From contig CANNCA010000001.1 of the NCBI GenBank assembly GCA_947503005.1, forward strand, positions 868,001 through 932,000: a DNA stretch of 64,000 nucleotides. The letters are read 5' to 3'. This stretch comes from an uncultured Flavobacteriaceae bacterium (lineage in GTDB: Bacteria; Bacteroidota; Bacteroidia; Flavobacteriales; Flavobacteriaceae). Position numbers and translations under genes: made by a program. This document shows, piece after piece, positions 25,445-35,167 of the stretch (within the stretch, counting starts at the first letter, position 1; every line of letters starts with the position of its first letter). Below the pieces are notes generated by a model. That model had not been told where the DNA came from, searched no databases, and saw only the letters and a program-made list of their open reading frames with translations.

Positions 25445-27709
25445 TTACTGACTAATCGGCGCACTCATACAATGTTCGGGAATACCAAAACCGTCAACCA
25501 AAACTCCTATATGAGGTCGTAATTCCGTACAAAGACGTTCCAACCTTTGACGAATGGCTTTTGATTTCGTTCCTCCTAGATATCCTTGCTCCACATACCA
25601 GGCAGCATCCTCCCGAATATGTTGTAAGGCGTATAGTGTTCCTAGTTTTTGAAAGAGTTCTTTGTATTGCTCATCTTTAATTCCATCAACAAAATCCGTA
25701 AAAGTGTTGTAGGCCAATTCAATGCTATAGGCTTTGCCTAAAGCCAATAAATGCGTTTGAACTTTCAGAAAAGCCTGATAAGAGGGAATACCTTTCTTAA
25801 TATAATCTCGTATTCGCATTGCAAGGGTGTAAGTCAAACGCCTTGTTCGATAGTCAAATGCATGTTTATGAAATTTCGGGTTGAATAGATGATCCTTATC
25901 CACCTTGTTTGAATATAGCGGATTGATAGTGGTCAAGGTATCATTGATTTGCATCCCTAAAATTTTCAAGACTGAAGTAAAACCTGCACTATTGAATTCC
26001 GCTCTAAAATCTGAAAGCACCCCCTTTGCAGCCAATTGCAATAGTACGGTATTGTCACCTTCAAATGTTGTAAAAATATCTACATCGCCTTTGAGGTCGG
26101 CAATTCTATTCTCGATTAAATAACCTTTACCGCCACAAGCTTCTCGACATTCTTGGATAGCGTCATTTGCATACCAGGTTATGATTGATTTGAGTCCTGC
26201 CACCTGCGTCTCCACTTTTCTTTTGTCCGGTTGACTTTCATCACAATAGATTTCCATCATTTTGTCCAAAGTGAAATGATATACATAAGCACTTGCCACC
26301 AATGGGGTCAGTCTCAGCTGATGCGATGGATAGTCCATCAACAAATCTTCTTGTACCTTGATGCTGTCGTTGAATTGTCTTCGCTTGAGGGCATGTTTTA
26401 CTGCAATCGCAAGCGCCATTTTAGCACCTCCTAATCCTGCACGAGCCACACAAATACGTCCGCCGACCAAAGTGCCTAACATGGTAAAAAACCGTTTACT
26501 GGGGTTTTTGACATCAGAATGATAAGTTCCGTCGTCGTTGATCGTGCCATATTTATTCAATAAATTTTCTCGGGGAACCACAACCTGATTGAACCATATT
26601 TTACCATTATCCACACCATTCAATCCAAGTTTGTAACCATTGTCTTCCACGGTAATTCCTGGAAGCTCTTTGTGATCGGTATCTCGTAGCGGGACTAAAA
26701 CCGCATGAACTCCTTCATTTTTTCCGTTCACAATTAATTGTGCGAATACCGAAGCCATTTTTGAATGGAGGGCGTTGCCAATATATTCTTTATTATCATT
26801 TTTTCCAGGCGTATGTATAATAATACTATCGGTTTCTTTATCATAGGTAGCAGTTGTTTTAATGCCTCTCACGTTGGAACCGTGACCGGTTTCCGTCATG
26901 GCAAAACAGCCTAGCAGTTTTGCAGTGCCGGCATCAGCTAAGTATAAATCGTGATGTTTTTGCGTTCCTAATTTTTGAATGCTTCCTCCGAAAAGCCCAA
27001 CTTGTACGCCAAATTTTATAGTTAAACTTCCGTCGACGTACATCATATTTTCGAACATTTGGGCATATCCCTCCATATCTCCAGCGCCACCATACTTTTT
27101 TGGGTACGCCAATGATCCGTAACCTCTTTCAGCCAAAAACCTGACTTGATTTAAAACAACTTCACGGAATTCCTCCTTTTTCCGATGAATATCCCAATTA
27201 AAAATATCATTCTGTAAAACTTCCCTGAATTTGTCTACCAATGGAGCATGCTTTCCTTTTAACAAGGTGTCAATTGTTTGAGGATTATAGAAGTCAGAGG
27301 TAATTTCATGAATAACTTCTACGTCGAAAAGATGATTGTAATGATTGGGCTGTATGCCTAAATTTATTTCTATATGTTTAAGACTTTCATTGAAGGGGCA
27401 AACATCATAGTATTCGCATACTACTTTTTGGCTAAAAGTGCTTAAAGGGTATGTTTCACTTTCAACTAATTTCACTTCTGAGCTTGAAACTAATTGTCTC
27501 CAAGCTTTCAATTCTTTGTCAGCAGGTGGATGTTCTGGGAGTAACCAAGATTTAAGTTCTTTTTTATCGTCTTTGGAAAGACTTTCGTCGTCATCGATTG
27601 CTTTTTGTACGATATTCAGTTCTGAAGCGGTCACGAGATTGTCGGACCAGATGACGTAGAAGAAGGGTATATATTGCAAAACCCCAGGGGAATAGGCATT
27701 CTTTTTCAT
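25445..27709 (-). CDS. acyl-CoA oxidase/dehydrogenase-family flavoprotein
   Basis: The 754-residue protein is much longer than classical acyl-CoA dehydrogenases (about 380-600) and has the architecture of acyl-CoA oxidases. There is an alpha-helical N-domain, then the FAD-contacting segment CFAMTETGHGSNVRG, a C-terminal helical domain with ACGGKGYL (about residue 520), and TFEGDNTVLLQLAAKG (about 546) holding the likely catalytic Glu. It then has a further C-terminal helical domain as in acyl-CoA oxidases. It should catalyse the first step of fatty acid beta-oxidation; whether oxygen or an electron-transfer flavoprotein is the acceptor cannot be told. It is transcribed alone, downstream of pckA's terminator. 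Confidence 0.82.
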   Translation of the reverse strand: MKKNAYSPGVLQYIPFFYVIWSDNLVTASELNIVQKAIDDDESLSKDDKKELKSWLLPEHPPADKELKAWRQLVSSSEVKLVESETYPLSTFSQKVVCEYYDVCPFNESLKHIEINLGIQPNHYNHLFDVEVIHEITSDFYNPQTIDTLLKGKHAPLVDKFREVLQNDIFNWDIHRKKEEFREVVLNQVRFLAERGYGSLAYPKKYGGAGDMEGYAQMFENMMYVDGSLTIKFGVQVGLFGGSIQKLGTQKHHDLYLADAGTAKLLGCFAMTETGHGSNVRGIKTTATYDKETDSIIIHTPGKNDNKEYIGNALHSKMASVFAQLIVNGKNEGVHAVLVPLRDTDHKELPGITVEDNGYKLGLNGVDNGKIWFNQVVVPRENLLNKYGTINDDGTYHSDVKNPSKRFFTMLGTLVGGRICVARAGLGGAKMALAIAVKHALKRRQFNDSIKVQEDLLMDYPSHQLRLTPLVASAYVYHFTLDKMMEIYCDESQPDKRKVETQVAGLKSIITWYANDAIQECREACGGKGYLIENRIADLKGDVDIFTTFEGDNTVLLQLAAKGVLSDFRAEFNSAGFTSVLKILGMQINDTLTTINPLYSNKVDKDHLFNPKFHKHAFDYRTRRLTYTLAMRIRDYIKKGIPSYQAFLKVQTHLLALGKAYSIELAYNTFTDFVDGIKDEQYKELFQKLGTLYALQHIREDAAWYVEQGYLGGTKSKAIRQRLERLCTELRPHIGVLVDGFGIPEHCMSAPISQ

Positions 27710-27753
27710 ACCTTGAAATTACGATTTAAATGATAATTGTAGTTATGTGGCAT

Positions 27754-27792
27754 AAAAAAAGTCCTTATTACAAATCGTAGTAATAAGGACTT
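27754..27792 (-). terminator. terminator of pckA
   Basis: On the minus strand AAGTCCTTATTAC and its complement GTAATAAGGACTT (27759-27771 and 27780-27792) form a thirteen-pair stem with an eight-base loop. A T-run at 27760-27754 follows. It lies just after the pckA stop and separates it from the acyl-CoA oxidase gene. Confidence 0.9.
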
Positions 27793-27814
27793 CGAAATTT
27801 AGTTTAAGCGTTCC

Positions 27815-29404
27815 CTAAGATTGTAGGGAAAGATTTTTAGGTCCGGCAGAAACAATTTCCGGATTTACATTAGCTTTGAACTTTTCAAAATTGTCATTGA
27901 AAAGCTTCACCAATTTGCCTTTGACTTCAGCATATTTTTGTTTGTCTTCCCAGGTGTTTTTAGGAATCAATACCTCTTCGGGTACCCCTGGGCAACTTGT
28001 GGGAATTTGAACGCCAAATTCCTCATCGGTTACAAAGGTAACATTGTCAAAATCATGATTATGAATGGCATCGATCATTGCTCTGGTATATTTCAATTTC
28101 ATACGCTTTCCGGTTCCGTTCCATCCGGTATTTACCAACCAAGCAGTAGCGTTATGTTTTTTAATTTTTTCGGCCAATAGTTCAGCATATCGGTTTGGAT
28201 GCCACATCATGAAAGCAGCACCGAAACAAGCACTAAAAGTCGCCTGTGGTTCTGTAACTCCCATTTCGGTTCCCGCGACTTTAGCTGTGTATCCCGAAAT
28301 AAAATGATAACTGGCTTGTTCTGGAGTCAATTTACTTACTGGAGGTAATACTCCAAAAGCATCACATGTCAAAAAAATAATATTCTCTGGGTGGCCCGCA
28401 ATACAGGGCATCTGAACATTATCAATAAAATCAATAGGATATGAAGCCCTAGTATTCTGCGTAATGGATACGTCGCTGTAATCTACTTTTCTTGTATTCT
28501 GGTCATAAACCACATTTTCAAGAACGGTACCAAAACGAATAGCATTAAAAATGTCAGGTTCATTTTCAGGAGATAGGTCAATTGCTTTTGCGTAACAACC
28601 TCCTTCGATATTAAAGGTGCCATCATCTGTCCAGCAATGTTCATCATCTCCGATTAGTTTACGTTTTGGATCGGCACTTAAGGTCGTCTTACCAGTTCCT
28701 GAAAGACCAAAAAGAATAGAAACATCTCCTTTCTCACCAACATTAGCAGAACAATGCATGGGCATGACGTTTTCTAAAGGCATGAGGTAATTCATCACCC
28801 CGAAGATGCCTTTCTTCATCTCACCAGCGTATTCTGTACCCAAAATAACAATTTCTTTGCGCTCTAAATTGACATCGATACTTGTTTTGGAAGTCATTTC
28901 TGAGGTGTATCTATTTGCAGGAAACTGTCCCGCATTCATTACCACATAATCTGGCTCACCGAAATCAGCCAATTCTTCAGCTGTGGGCATAATCAACATA
29001 TTCTGCATGAAAAGTGCATGATAGGCACGTGTGCAAATAATTCTTGTCTTTATACGATATTTCGGATCCCAACCTGCATAGGCATCTATAACATATAAAT
29101 GGTCGCAAATATTGAGGTAATCCAGAGCCCGCTCATGATTAACCATATATGTGTGCTCGTCTAGACCAATATTGATATCGCCCCAATCGATGTTCTTTTC
29201 TGAATCTGGATGACGAACAATACGCTTGTCCTTCGGGCTTCTACCGGTCTTTTCACCGGAATAGGTCATTAATGCTCCTACATCTGAAATTGCGGTTCCT
29301 TTCTCTAAGCGCAAACCCAGTTCATATAAAACGGGAACGCTGCTGTTTCTATAAATCTTTTCGGTTTCTATTCCGTATTGTTTTAGATTGAATTCTGTTG
29401 CCAT
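27815..29404 (-). CDS. pckA: phosphoenolpyruvate carboxykinase (ATP)
   Basis: The 529-residue enzyme converts oxaloacetate and ATP to phosphoenolpyruvate, CO2 and ADP, the entry step of gluconeogenesis; it can also run in reverse. The ATP-type signature is present: the P-loop GLSGTGKTTLSADP near residue 235 and the kinase-2 motif LIGDDEHCW just after it. The N-terminal GALMTYSGEKTGRSPKDKR contributes to the substrate site. Length is normal. It is monocistronic with its own terminator. The 167-base gap to ruvB on the other strand contains a 14-base palindrome that could regulate it. Confidence 0.97.
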   Translation of the reverse strand: MATEFNLKQYGIETEKIYRNSSVPVLYELGLRLEKGTAISDVGALMTYSGEKTGRSPKDKRIVRHPDSEKNIDWGDINIGLDEHTYMVNHERALDYLNICDHLYVIDAYAGWDPKYRIKTRIICTRAYHALFMQNMLIMPTAEELADFGEPDYVVMNAGQFPANRYTSEMTSKTSIDVNLERKEIVILGTEYAGEMKKGIFGVMNYLMPLENVMPMHCSANVGEKGDVSILFGLSGTGKTTLSADPKRKLIGDDEHCWTDDGTFNIEGGCYAKAIDLSPENEPDIFNAIRFGTVLENVVYDQNTRKVDYSDVSITQNTRASYPIDFIDNVQMPCIAGHPENIIFLTCDAFGVLPPVSKLTPEQASYHFISGYTAKVAGTEMGVTEPQATFSACFGAAFMMWHPNRYAELLAEKIKKHNATAWLVNTGWNGTGKRMKLKYTRAMIDAIHNHDFDNVTFVTDEEFGVQIPTSCPGVPEEVLIPKNTWEDKQKYAEVKGKLVKLFNDNFEKFKANVNPEIVSAGPKNLSLQS

Positions 29405-29473
29405 ATCATGTTTTTTGGTTTTCTTTCCATTTTAATACTCGCACAAAGATTGGCATTCCTTAGCTCAAAAAAG

Positions 29474-29487
29474 ATGACAATTGTCAT
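29474..29487. promoter_or_regulatory. perfect 14-base palindrome between pckA and ruvB
   Basis: ATGACAATTGTCAT is a perfect palindrome, typical of a dimeric regulator site. It is 70 bases upstream of the pckA start codon and about 85 upstream of ruvB. The regulator is unknown. Nothing else clear is seen in this gap apart from a possible -7 box next to ruvB. Confidence 0.4.
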
Positions 29488-29558
29488 GTTGTTGTCGTTT
29501 ACAAGAATAAAACGGTTTTAGTTCCTTTTTTCATCCATGTGCAGGTCTTTGTTTTTGC

Positions 29559-29566
29559 TATCTTTG
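29559..29566 (+). promoter_or_regulatory. possible -7 box directly before ruvB
   Basis: TATCTTTG matches the TAnnTTTG box, but no good TTG lies at the -33 position. If used, transcription would begin on or beside the A of the ruvB ATG at 29572, giving a leaderless message. Confidence 0.3.
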
Positions 29567-29571
29567 AGACT

Positions 29572-30594
29572 ATGAATGAATACTTAGACCCTTCTTCTGA
29601 AGGCTATACTAATGAAGAGCTTGATATTGAAAGGGCTTTACGCCCAATCAGCTTCGATGATTTTACAGGTCAAGAACAAGTACTGGAGAATCTCAAGATT
29701 TTTGTTGAAGCGGCCAATCAAAGGGGCGAGGCATTAGACCATACTTTGTTCCATGGTCCTCCAGGATTGGGTAAAACGACCTTAGCACATATTCTCGCAA
29801 ATGAATTAGGTGTCGGCATTAAGATTACCTCCGGACCAGTTTTGGATAAGCCTGGAGATTTAGCAGGACTCCTAACAAATCTAGATGAACGCGACGTCTT
29901 GTTCATTGATGAAATTCACCGATTGAGCCCTATTGTTGAAGAGTATCTTTATTCGGCTATGGAAGATTACCGAATTGATATTATGATCGAAACAGGGCCC
30001 AATGCACGATCTGTACAAATCAATTTGAGCCCGTTCACTCTGATTGGAGCAACAACACGATCAGGTCTTTTAACTGCACCAATGCGAGCCAGATTCGGCA
30101 TACAGAGCAGACTTCAATACTACGACACTGAGTTGCTTTCGACTATTGTACAGCGTAGTGCGGAAATATTAAAAGTACCCATTACAAATGACGCTTCTAT
30201 TGAAATAGCAGGTAGAAGTAGAGGTACTCCAAGAATTTGTAACGCACTTCTACGTCGTGTGCGTGACTTTGCACAGATAAAAGGGAATGGAAACATAGAT
30301 ATGGAGATTTCGAAATTCAGTTTGAAAGCTTTGAATGTGGACGCTCATGGGTTGGATGAAATGGACAATAAAATTTTGACGACCATTATCGATAAGTTCA
30401 AAGGAGGCCCAGTAGGTATTACCACCTTGGCAACGGCAGTATCCGAAAGTGCTGAAACCATTGAGGAGGTCTACGAACCATTTTTAATACAACAGGGATT
30501 CATCATGCGTACCCCAAGAGGACGGGAAGTTACAGAATTAGCCTATATACATTTAGGAAGAATTAAAGGAGGAATACAACCAGGATTGTTCTAA
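29572..30594 (+). CDS. ruvB: Holliday junction branch migration ATPase RuvB
   Basis: The chosen ATG gives 340 residues beginning MNEYLDPSS; an upstream in-frame start at 29539 adds eleven residues not expected in the family. RuvB forms hexameric rings that, with RuvA, drive branch migration of recombination intermediates. It shows Walker A GPPGLGKT (about 62-69), Walker B DEIHRL (about 112), the sensor-1 region [14 protein letters not shown], and the winged-helix C-domain with its conserved RTPRGR near the end. Its partner ruvA is about 9 kb downstream. The stop codon overlaps the start of the P450 gene by one base. Confidence 0.97.
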   Translation: MNEYLDPSSEGYTNEELDIERALRPISFDDFTGQEQVLENLKIFVEAANQRGEALDHTLFHGPPGLGKTTLAHILANELGVGIKITSGPVLDKPGDLAGLLTNLDERDVLFIDEIHRLSPIVEEYLYSAMEDYRIDIMIETGPNARSVQINLSPFTLIGATTRSGLLTAPMRARFGIQSRLQYYDTELLSTIVQRSAEILKVPITNDASIEIAGRSRGTPRICNALLRRVRDFAQIKGNGNIDMEISKFSLKALNVDAHGLDEMDNKILTTIIDKFKGGPVGITTLATAVSESAETIEEVYEPFLIQQGFIMRTPRGREVTELAYIHLGRIKGGIQPGLF

Positions 30595-31919
30595 TGAAAA
30601 ACATCCCCACCGTTTCGGCATATCGTGTTTTTAAGAACCGAAAAAGTATACTGAAGAACCCACTCCCTTTTCACAATGAAAATTTTAATAAGCTAGGTGA
30701 TATTTTTAAAGTTAAAATAGGCCCTAGTGGTCTAATTCTTTTTACGAGAAGTCCCGAGTTCATCAAGCAAATCCTTCAGAAAAATCACAAAAAGTATCAT
30801 AAGTCCACCTTGCAAACAGAAGATTTGGCCAAATATATTGGTAAAGGCCTGCTGACATCGAACGGGGAACACTGGCGTACTCATCGCCGAATGGTACAAC
30901 CTGCATTTCACAAGAAAAAATTGGAAGGTTTAATAGGTATTATGAATTCTGCTATTAGTAGTGAATTGGAGCGAATTCAAGATAATGATGTACAAGATAT
31001 TTACCCCTTAATGGGTGATTTGGCTTTTCAAGTGGTAGCACAATCACTTTTTAGTAGAAATGATATTCAAGGTGAAATGGCGGAATTGAAACGCATAACT
31101 GAGACCAATCAGGTCATGCTCATCAAAGAGATGCGACAGCCTTACTTGAATTGGTGGTTTAAGTTAAGTGGGGCAATCAATCGGCATTTGGATTACTCTA
31201 AAGAGGCTCGAGATATTTTGGATAAGATTATTCAAGAGCGGATTGACTCAAGAATTGAGAAGGACGATTTACTAGACATGCTTTTAAAAGCACGATATGA
31301 AGATGGGGAGCCCATGTCTCGAAATCAGTTGATTGATGAAGTACTTATTTTATTTACTGCAGGGCATGAAACTACGGCCAATGCTTTGAGTTTTACACTA
31401 TTCTTACTGGCTAAGAATAAAGTGGTTCAAGCCAAAGCTTTTGAAAGTGTTTCTAGAGTAGATTTGGACGATGAAAATCATTTGGAAAATATTGTATCAC
31501 TTCAATACATTAAACAGTGCGTTGAAGAAGGTATGCGCCTATACCCACCTGCTTATTATATTGACCGTATGTCAATTGAAGAAGATAAATTGGGGGAACA
31601 TACCATTCCAAAAGATGTTATGATATTGCTGGCGGTTTATGAACTGCATAGGGACCCGAATTTTTGGAATGAATCTGAAACATTTCAACCCGAACGTTTT
31701 AATCCGGAGAATAAGAAAGATTTTTCGAATTATTATTATCCCTTTGGTGCAGGACCAAGAATGTGTGTTGGGAATAATTTTGCCATGTACGAGATGATTT
31801 TGGTTGTGGCTAGAATCCTAAAAAAGTACCGAACGGAAGTACAAGCCGAAGAAGTGGAATTGGACCCATTAATTTCTTTGAGACCTAAAGAGGTTCGTTT
31901 GAGATTTATCCCAAGATAA
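30594..31919 (+). CDS. cytochrome P450
   Basis: This 441-residue haem monooxygenase has all class signatures: the I-helix oxygen-binding motif AGHETTAN (about 257), ExxR within EEGMR (about 312), and the haem loop FGAGPRMCVG with the axial Cys at residue 391. No N-terminal membrane anchor or fused reductase is seen, so it is a soluble enzyme that needs separate redox partners; none lies nearby. Its substrate cannot be inferred. It begins inside the ruvB stop (TAATG overlap) and so is translationally coupled to a DNA repair gene. Confidence 0.93.
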   Translation: MKNIPTVSAYRVFKNRKSILKNPLPFHNENFNKLGDIFKVKIGPSGLILFTRSPEFIKQILQKNHKKYHKSTLQTEDLAKYIGKGLLTSNGEHWRTHRRMVQPAFHKKKLEGLIGIMNSAISSELERIQDNDVQDIYPLMGDLAFQVVAQSLFSRNDIQGEMAELKRITETNQVMLIKEMRQPYLNWWFKLSGAINRHLDYSKEARDILDKIIQERIDSRIEKDDLLDMLLKARYEDGEPMSRNQLIDEVLILFTAGHETTANALSFTLFLLAKNKVVQAKAFESVSRVDLDDENHLENIVSLQYIKQCVEEGMRLYPPAYYIDRMSIEEDKLGEHTIPKDVMILLAVYELHRDPNFWNESETFQPERFNPENKKDFSNYYYPFGAGPRMCVGNNFAMYEMILVVARILKKYRTEVQAEEVELDPLISLRPKEVRLRFIPR

Positions 31920-31951
31920 AAAAGGCGAAGTAATTTATAGAACTCCGCCTT
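31918..31951 (-). terminator. terminator after the NatB-like permease
   Basis: On the minus strand AAGGCG (31951-31946) and CGCCTT (31927-31922) form the core of a stem with adjacent AG/CT pairs, followed by T residues to 31918. It lies between the converging ABC permease and P450 genes and mainly suits the minus strand. Confidence 0.6.
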
Positions 31952-31972
31952 CTTCACAATTAACCACTAAAT

Positions 31973-33151
31973 CTACTTTAATATCGCATTCTCGTCAGAG
32001 AACTTTTTGTAACTGAAATATATGGCTGCTATTGCAAAGGCAATTAGTGATAAAAGCATCGCACTATACATGCCCATATTAATTGTACCAGCCATAATTT
32101 CTTTGACGCCCAAACCAATATTCAATACTGGAATAAATACCGTTGCCCAAGTAAAATCGATTCCAGGCATCAAGGCCATTACCAAAGGAATAATGATTAA
32201 TATAATGATGGGCGATGCTTTACTTTGCGCTTCCTTGAATGAGGTAGCGCCTGCCACCAATGCAATTATAAGTCCGGCCAAGAATAGCGAGAAAGGAATC
32301 AATAATAATAATATCATAGAAATAGATTGAAAGTTCAACATTTCACCTAAGGCGGATGTGAAGACTTCTGGTATGCCATCAATGAATTGCAATCCTAGTA
32401 CTAAGCCAATAAGATTGAGCAGGGCGGGGATGAATCCAAGTAATGAAGCAACAATAGCTTTTCCCATAAGAACCTTGAACTTCGAAATAGGCAGTGATAA
32501 GGTAGTTTCAATTGTTTTACGTTCTTTTTCTCCGGTAACCAAATCAATGGCTGCTAGAAGACAACCTCCCCACATGGTCAAAATGAAGATATAGGGTATA
32601 AAGCCCCCAACTCTTTTACCAATGAGTTCTTTTTGCTCACCAACCTCTATTACATTTTCTGTAAAGGGCGTCATTTTTTCAACAGGAATTTCCAGCTGAG
32701 CAATTCTTTTGGACTTTAGTTTGGTAGCGTATACGTCTAGCATAGATTTGACACGTCCGTTAACATTGTCCTTTGTGCCATTACGATAGATTTTTATCTG
32801 ACCACTCCTCAAACTATCCATTCGGGCAGTCCAGTCAGAAGAAAACACCAAAGCGGTTTGAATAGTGTCATCATCAATCAAAGTCTTAAAGTCAATGGAT
32901 TCATCATATGTGGTAACTTGGTTCAAGGTATCGCTCAACACCAAACTTTTAAAGTCATCAGGAGCATTAACTAATCCGATTTTCACCTTCTTTTCCTGAT
33001 TACTTTTCTGAATCATTTGGCTGATCTTGATGCCTCCGAACATGAGAATTGGAATCAACAACGTAGGGAGCAAAATAGAGTTGATAATCGTTTTTCTATC
33101 TCGTAGAAGCTCTGTAAGCTCTTTTTTTATAATTATAAATAACTCGTTCAT
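31973..33151 (-). CDS. ABC transporter permease, NatB-like
   Basis: The 392-residue protein has one N-terminal helix (about 20-40), a long extracytoplasmic domain (about 45-175), and then five or six helices to the C-terminus. This is the ABC-2 arrangement of NatB-type exporters. The segment TGEKERKTIETTLSLPISKFKVLMGK, a conserved ABC-2 cytoplasmic loop, is recognisable in the middle. It pairs with the ATPase gene just upstream, one base apart, and together they form an exporter. Na+ efflux was shown for the Bacillus NatAB, but the substrate here is open. Confidence 0.85.
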   Translation of the reverse strand: MNELFIIIKKELTELLRDRKTIINSILLPTLLIPILMFGGIKISQMIQKSNQEKKVKIGLVNAPDDFKSLVLSDTLNQVTTYDESIDFKTLIDDDTIQTALVFSSDWTARMDSLRSGQIKIYRNGTKDNVNGRVKSMLDVYATKLKSKRIAQLEIPVEKMTPFTENVIEVGEQKELIGKRVGGFIPYIFILTMWGGCLLAAIDLVTGEKERKTIETTLSLPISKFKVLMGKAIVASLLGFIPALLNLIGLVLGLQFIDGIPEVFTSALGEMLNFQSISMILLLLIPFSLFLAGLIIALVAGATSFKEAQSKASPIIILIIIPLVMALMPGIDFTWATVFIPVLNIGLGVKEIMAGTINMGMYSAMLLSLIAFAIAAIYFSYKKFSDENAILK

Positions 33152-33152
33152 C

Positions 33153-33908
33153 TTAGGCTTCTTTTACACGGTTAATGAATTCTTGGGTAAGATTATCGGC
33201 GTTCATATCGCTTTTGAAATTATCAAAAGAATCATTGTAGATTATTGATCCCTTATTGATTATTGCAAGATCATCGCATAATAAATCAACTTCACTCATG
33301 ATATGAGAAGAGAAAATAACCGTTTTGTTATCTGCCTTTGATTCACGAATTAAATCGATGATGCTATCTGCGGTAATTACGTCCAAGCCTGACGTGGGTT
33401 CGTCAAATATGAGAACCTCAGGGTCGTGAATCAAAGTACGAGCAATAGATACCTTCTGTTTCATACCTGTACTCATTTGTCCCATGCGTTTTTTGCGGAA
33501 CTCGTTGATACCCAATTTTTCAAAAAGATATTCTTTACGTTCTTTTAGTTCCGTCTCAGGAAGCTTATACAATTTTCCAAAGAAGTCTAAGGTCTCATCT
33601 GGGTTAAGACGTTCGTAGAGTCCGGTTGAACCAGTCAGGAATCCGATGCGTTTTTTAACTTCATCATTTCCTTGGGAGATGTCAACACCATCTACAATGG
33701 CGGAACCTGAAGTAGGATTGATAATCCCGGCAATCATGCGCAGTGTTGTGGTTTTTCCTGCGCCATTTGGGCCAAGAAGTGAAAAAATCCTCCCTGGTTT
33801 GCACTCGAAAGAAACTTCGTTCACGGCATTGACCGTAACGGTTTCTTTTTTAAATCCCTTTCCTGATTTAGAGGTAAAGGATTTTGTTAGGTTGTTTATT
33901 TGAATCAT
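33153..33908 (-). CDS. ABC transporter ATPase, NatA-like
   Basis: The 251-residue nucleotide-binding subunit shows Walker A GPNGAGKTTT (about residue 45), the signature STGMKQK (about 145), Walker B VLIFDEPTSGLD (about 165) and the switch histidine in FSSHIMSEVD. It belongs to the subclass that powers ABC-2 type exporters such as NatA. It is first in a two-gene operon with the permease that follows. No clear promoter is recognised in the 175-base gap to queG. Confidence 0.9.
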   Translation of the reverse strand: MIQINNLTKSFTSKSGKGFKKETVTVNAVNEVSFECKPGRIFSLLGPNGAGKTTTLRMIAGIINPTSGSAIVDGVDISQGNDEVKKRIGFLTGSTGLYERLNPDETLDFFGKLYKLPETELKERKEYLFEKLGINEFRKKRMGQMSTGMKQKVSIARTLIHDPEVLIFDEPTSGLDVITADSIIDLIRESKADNKTVIFSSHIMSEVDLLCDDLAIINKGSIIYNDSFDNFKSDMNADNLTQEFINRVKEA

Positions 33909-34083
33909 TTTTAGGTGGTTTCTATTTCAATACTTCTTGTTAGTTACAAAAATCTTAAAATGTTACATTTTCTTCTAGTCTAATTTTTAAGACTGTGACA
34001 AAGATCAAGAGTTTCGCTATAACTTATATGATTTTCTTTTTTGTGAGAATTGTAATTTAGCCTTAATAATTCAAGCGGAATCG

Positions 34084-35004
34084 GTGGGGTCAAGAGAAAA
34101 AAATACAATTTTAATCAAAGAGGAAGCTAAAAGCCTAGGTTTTTTATCTTGCGGTGTTTCCAAGGCAGATTTCCTAGAAGAAGAAGCTCCACGTTTGGAG
34201 AAATGGTTGGAGAAGAGCATGCATGGCGAAATGGGGTATATGGAAAACCATTTCGACAAGCGCTTGGATCCTCGTTTGTTGGTAGATGGAGCAAAGTCGG
34301 TGATTTCTTTATTATTAAATTATTATCCTGAGGAAACCCAAAAAGAAGATACCTATAAAATTTCGAAATATGCTTACGGCAATGATTACCATCATGTCAT
34401 TAAATCGAAACTTAGACTGTTACAACATTTTATTTCACAAGAGATTGGCGAAGTAAATGGTCGTGCTTTTGTAGATTCCGCTCCTGTGCTAGATAAGGCT
34501 TGGGCCGCTAAAAGCGGATTGGGTTGGATTGGAAAACATAGTAACCTTTTAACCCAACAAGTAGGTTCTTTCTACTTCATTGCCGAGCTCATCGTTGATT
34601 TGGAACTGGACTATGATACTCCTGTAACGGATCATTGTGGCACTTGTACTGCTTGTATTGATGCTTGCCCGACCGAAGCTATTGTTGAACCTTATGTGGT
34701 AGACGGAAGTAAATGTATTTCCTATTTTACCATAGAGTTGAATAATGAGATTCCGAATGAATTTCACGGTAAATTTGATGATTGGGCCTTTGGCTGTGAT
34801 ATCTGCCAAGATGTTTGTCCGTGGAATAAGTTCTCGAAACCACATCGTGAACCTTTGTTCAATCCCCATCCTGATCTTCTATCGATGACCAAAAAAGATT
34901 GGGAAGAAATTACGGAAGATGTTTTTAAAAAGGTATTTCAGAAATCGGCGGTAAAGCGTACGAAGTTTTCAGGATTACAGCGGAATATAGATTTTCTAAA
35001 GTAG
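34084..35004 (+). CDS. queG: epoxyqueuosine reductase QueG
   Basis: The 306-residue enzyme performs the last step of queuosine synthesis, reducing epoxyqueuosine in tRNA with cobalamin and two [4Fe-4S] clusters. The cluster motifs are [12 protein letters not shown] (about residue 185) and [10 protein letters not shown] (about 238). The central region with [23 protein letters not shown] (split across residues 140-162) is the conserved catalytic segment. The start codon is GTG: no upstream ATG is in frame, and the residues right after it align with the family N-terminus. The C-terminal HEAT extension of some homologues is absent. Confidence 0.95.
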   Translation: MGSREKNTILIKEEAKSLGFLSCGVSKADFLEEEAPRLEKWLEKSMHGEMGYMENHFDKRLDPRLLVDGAKSVISLLLNYYPEETQKEDTYKISKYAYGNDYHHVIKSKLRLLQHFISQEIGEVNGRAFVDSAPVLDKAWAAKSGLGWIGKHSNLLTQQVGSFYFIAELIVDLELDYDTPVTDHCGTCTACIDACPTEAIVEPYVVDGSKCISYFTIELNNEIPNEFHGKFDDWAFGCDICQDVCPWNKFSKPHREPLFNPHPDLLSMTKKDWEEITEDVFKKVFQKSAVKRTKFSGLQRNIDFLK

Positions 35005-35058
35005 TTTTTCCCTCAACCAGACATTCCCCCTCATTCTGGATGGACTATGGGAGGACTT

Positions 35059-35072
35059 CGCAAACGTTTTCG
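35059..35072. promoter_or_regulatory. LacI-family-type operator candidate upstream of the SLC45-like transporter
   Basis: CGCAAACGTTTTCG contains the palindromic core AAACGTTT flanked symmetrically by CGn and nCG, the pattern bound by LacI/CcpA-type regulators. It lies 95 bases before the transporter start, in a gap otherwise without a clear promoter. No LacI-type regulator is encoded in the window. Confidence 0.45.
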
Positions 35073-35167
35073 TTGTTGATTCATTGGCTTTTCCTGTTAA
35101 GATTCCATCTAGCGATCATTATTAATGCTATCTTGAAGGGCAGTTATTCAACCAAACGCAGAATCAA

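Noticed and set aside
29405-29470. AATCTTTG as a pckA -7 box on the minus strand
   Set aside because: The first base mismatches the consensus and the nearest TTTG is 14 bases upstream, too close.
33909-34083. Possible promoters in the gap between the NatA-like gene and queG
   Set aside because: Only one-mismatch -7 boxes without a spaced TTG were found on either strand.
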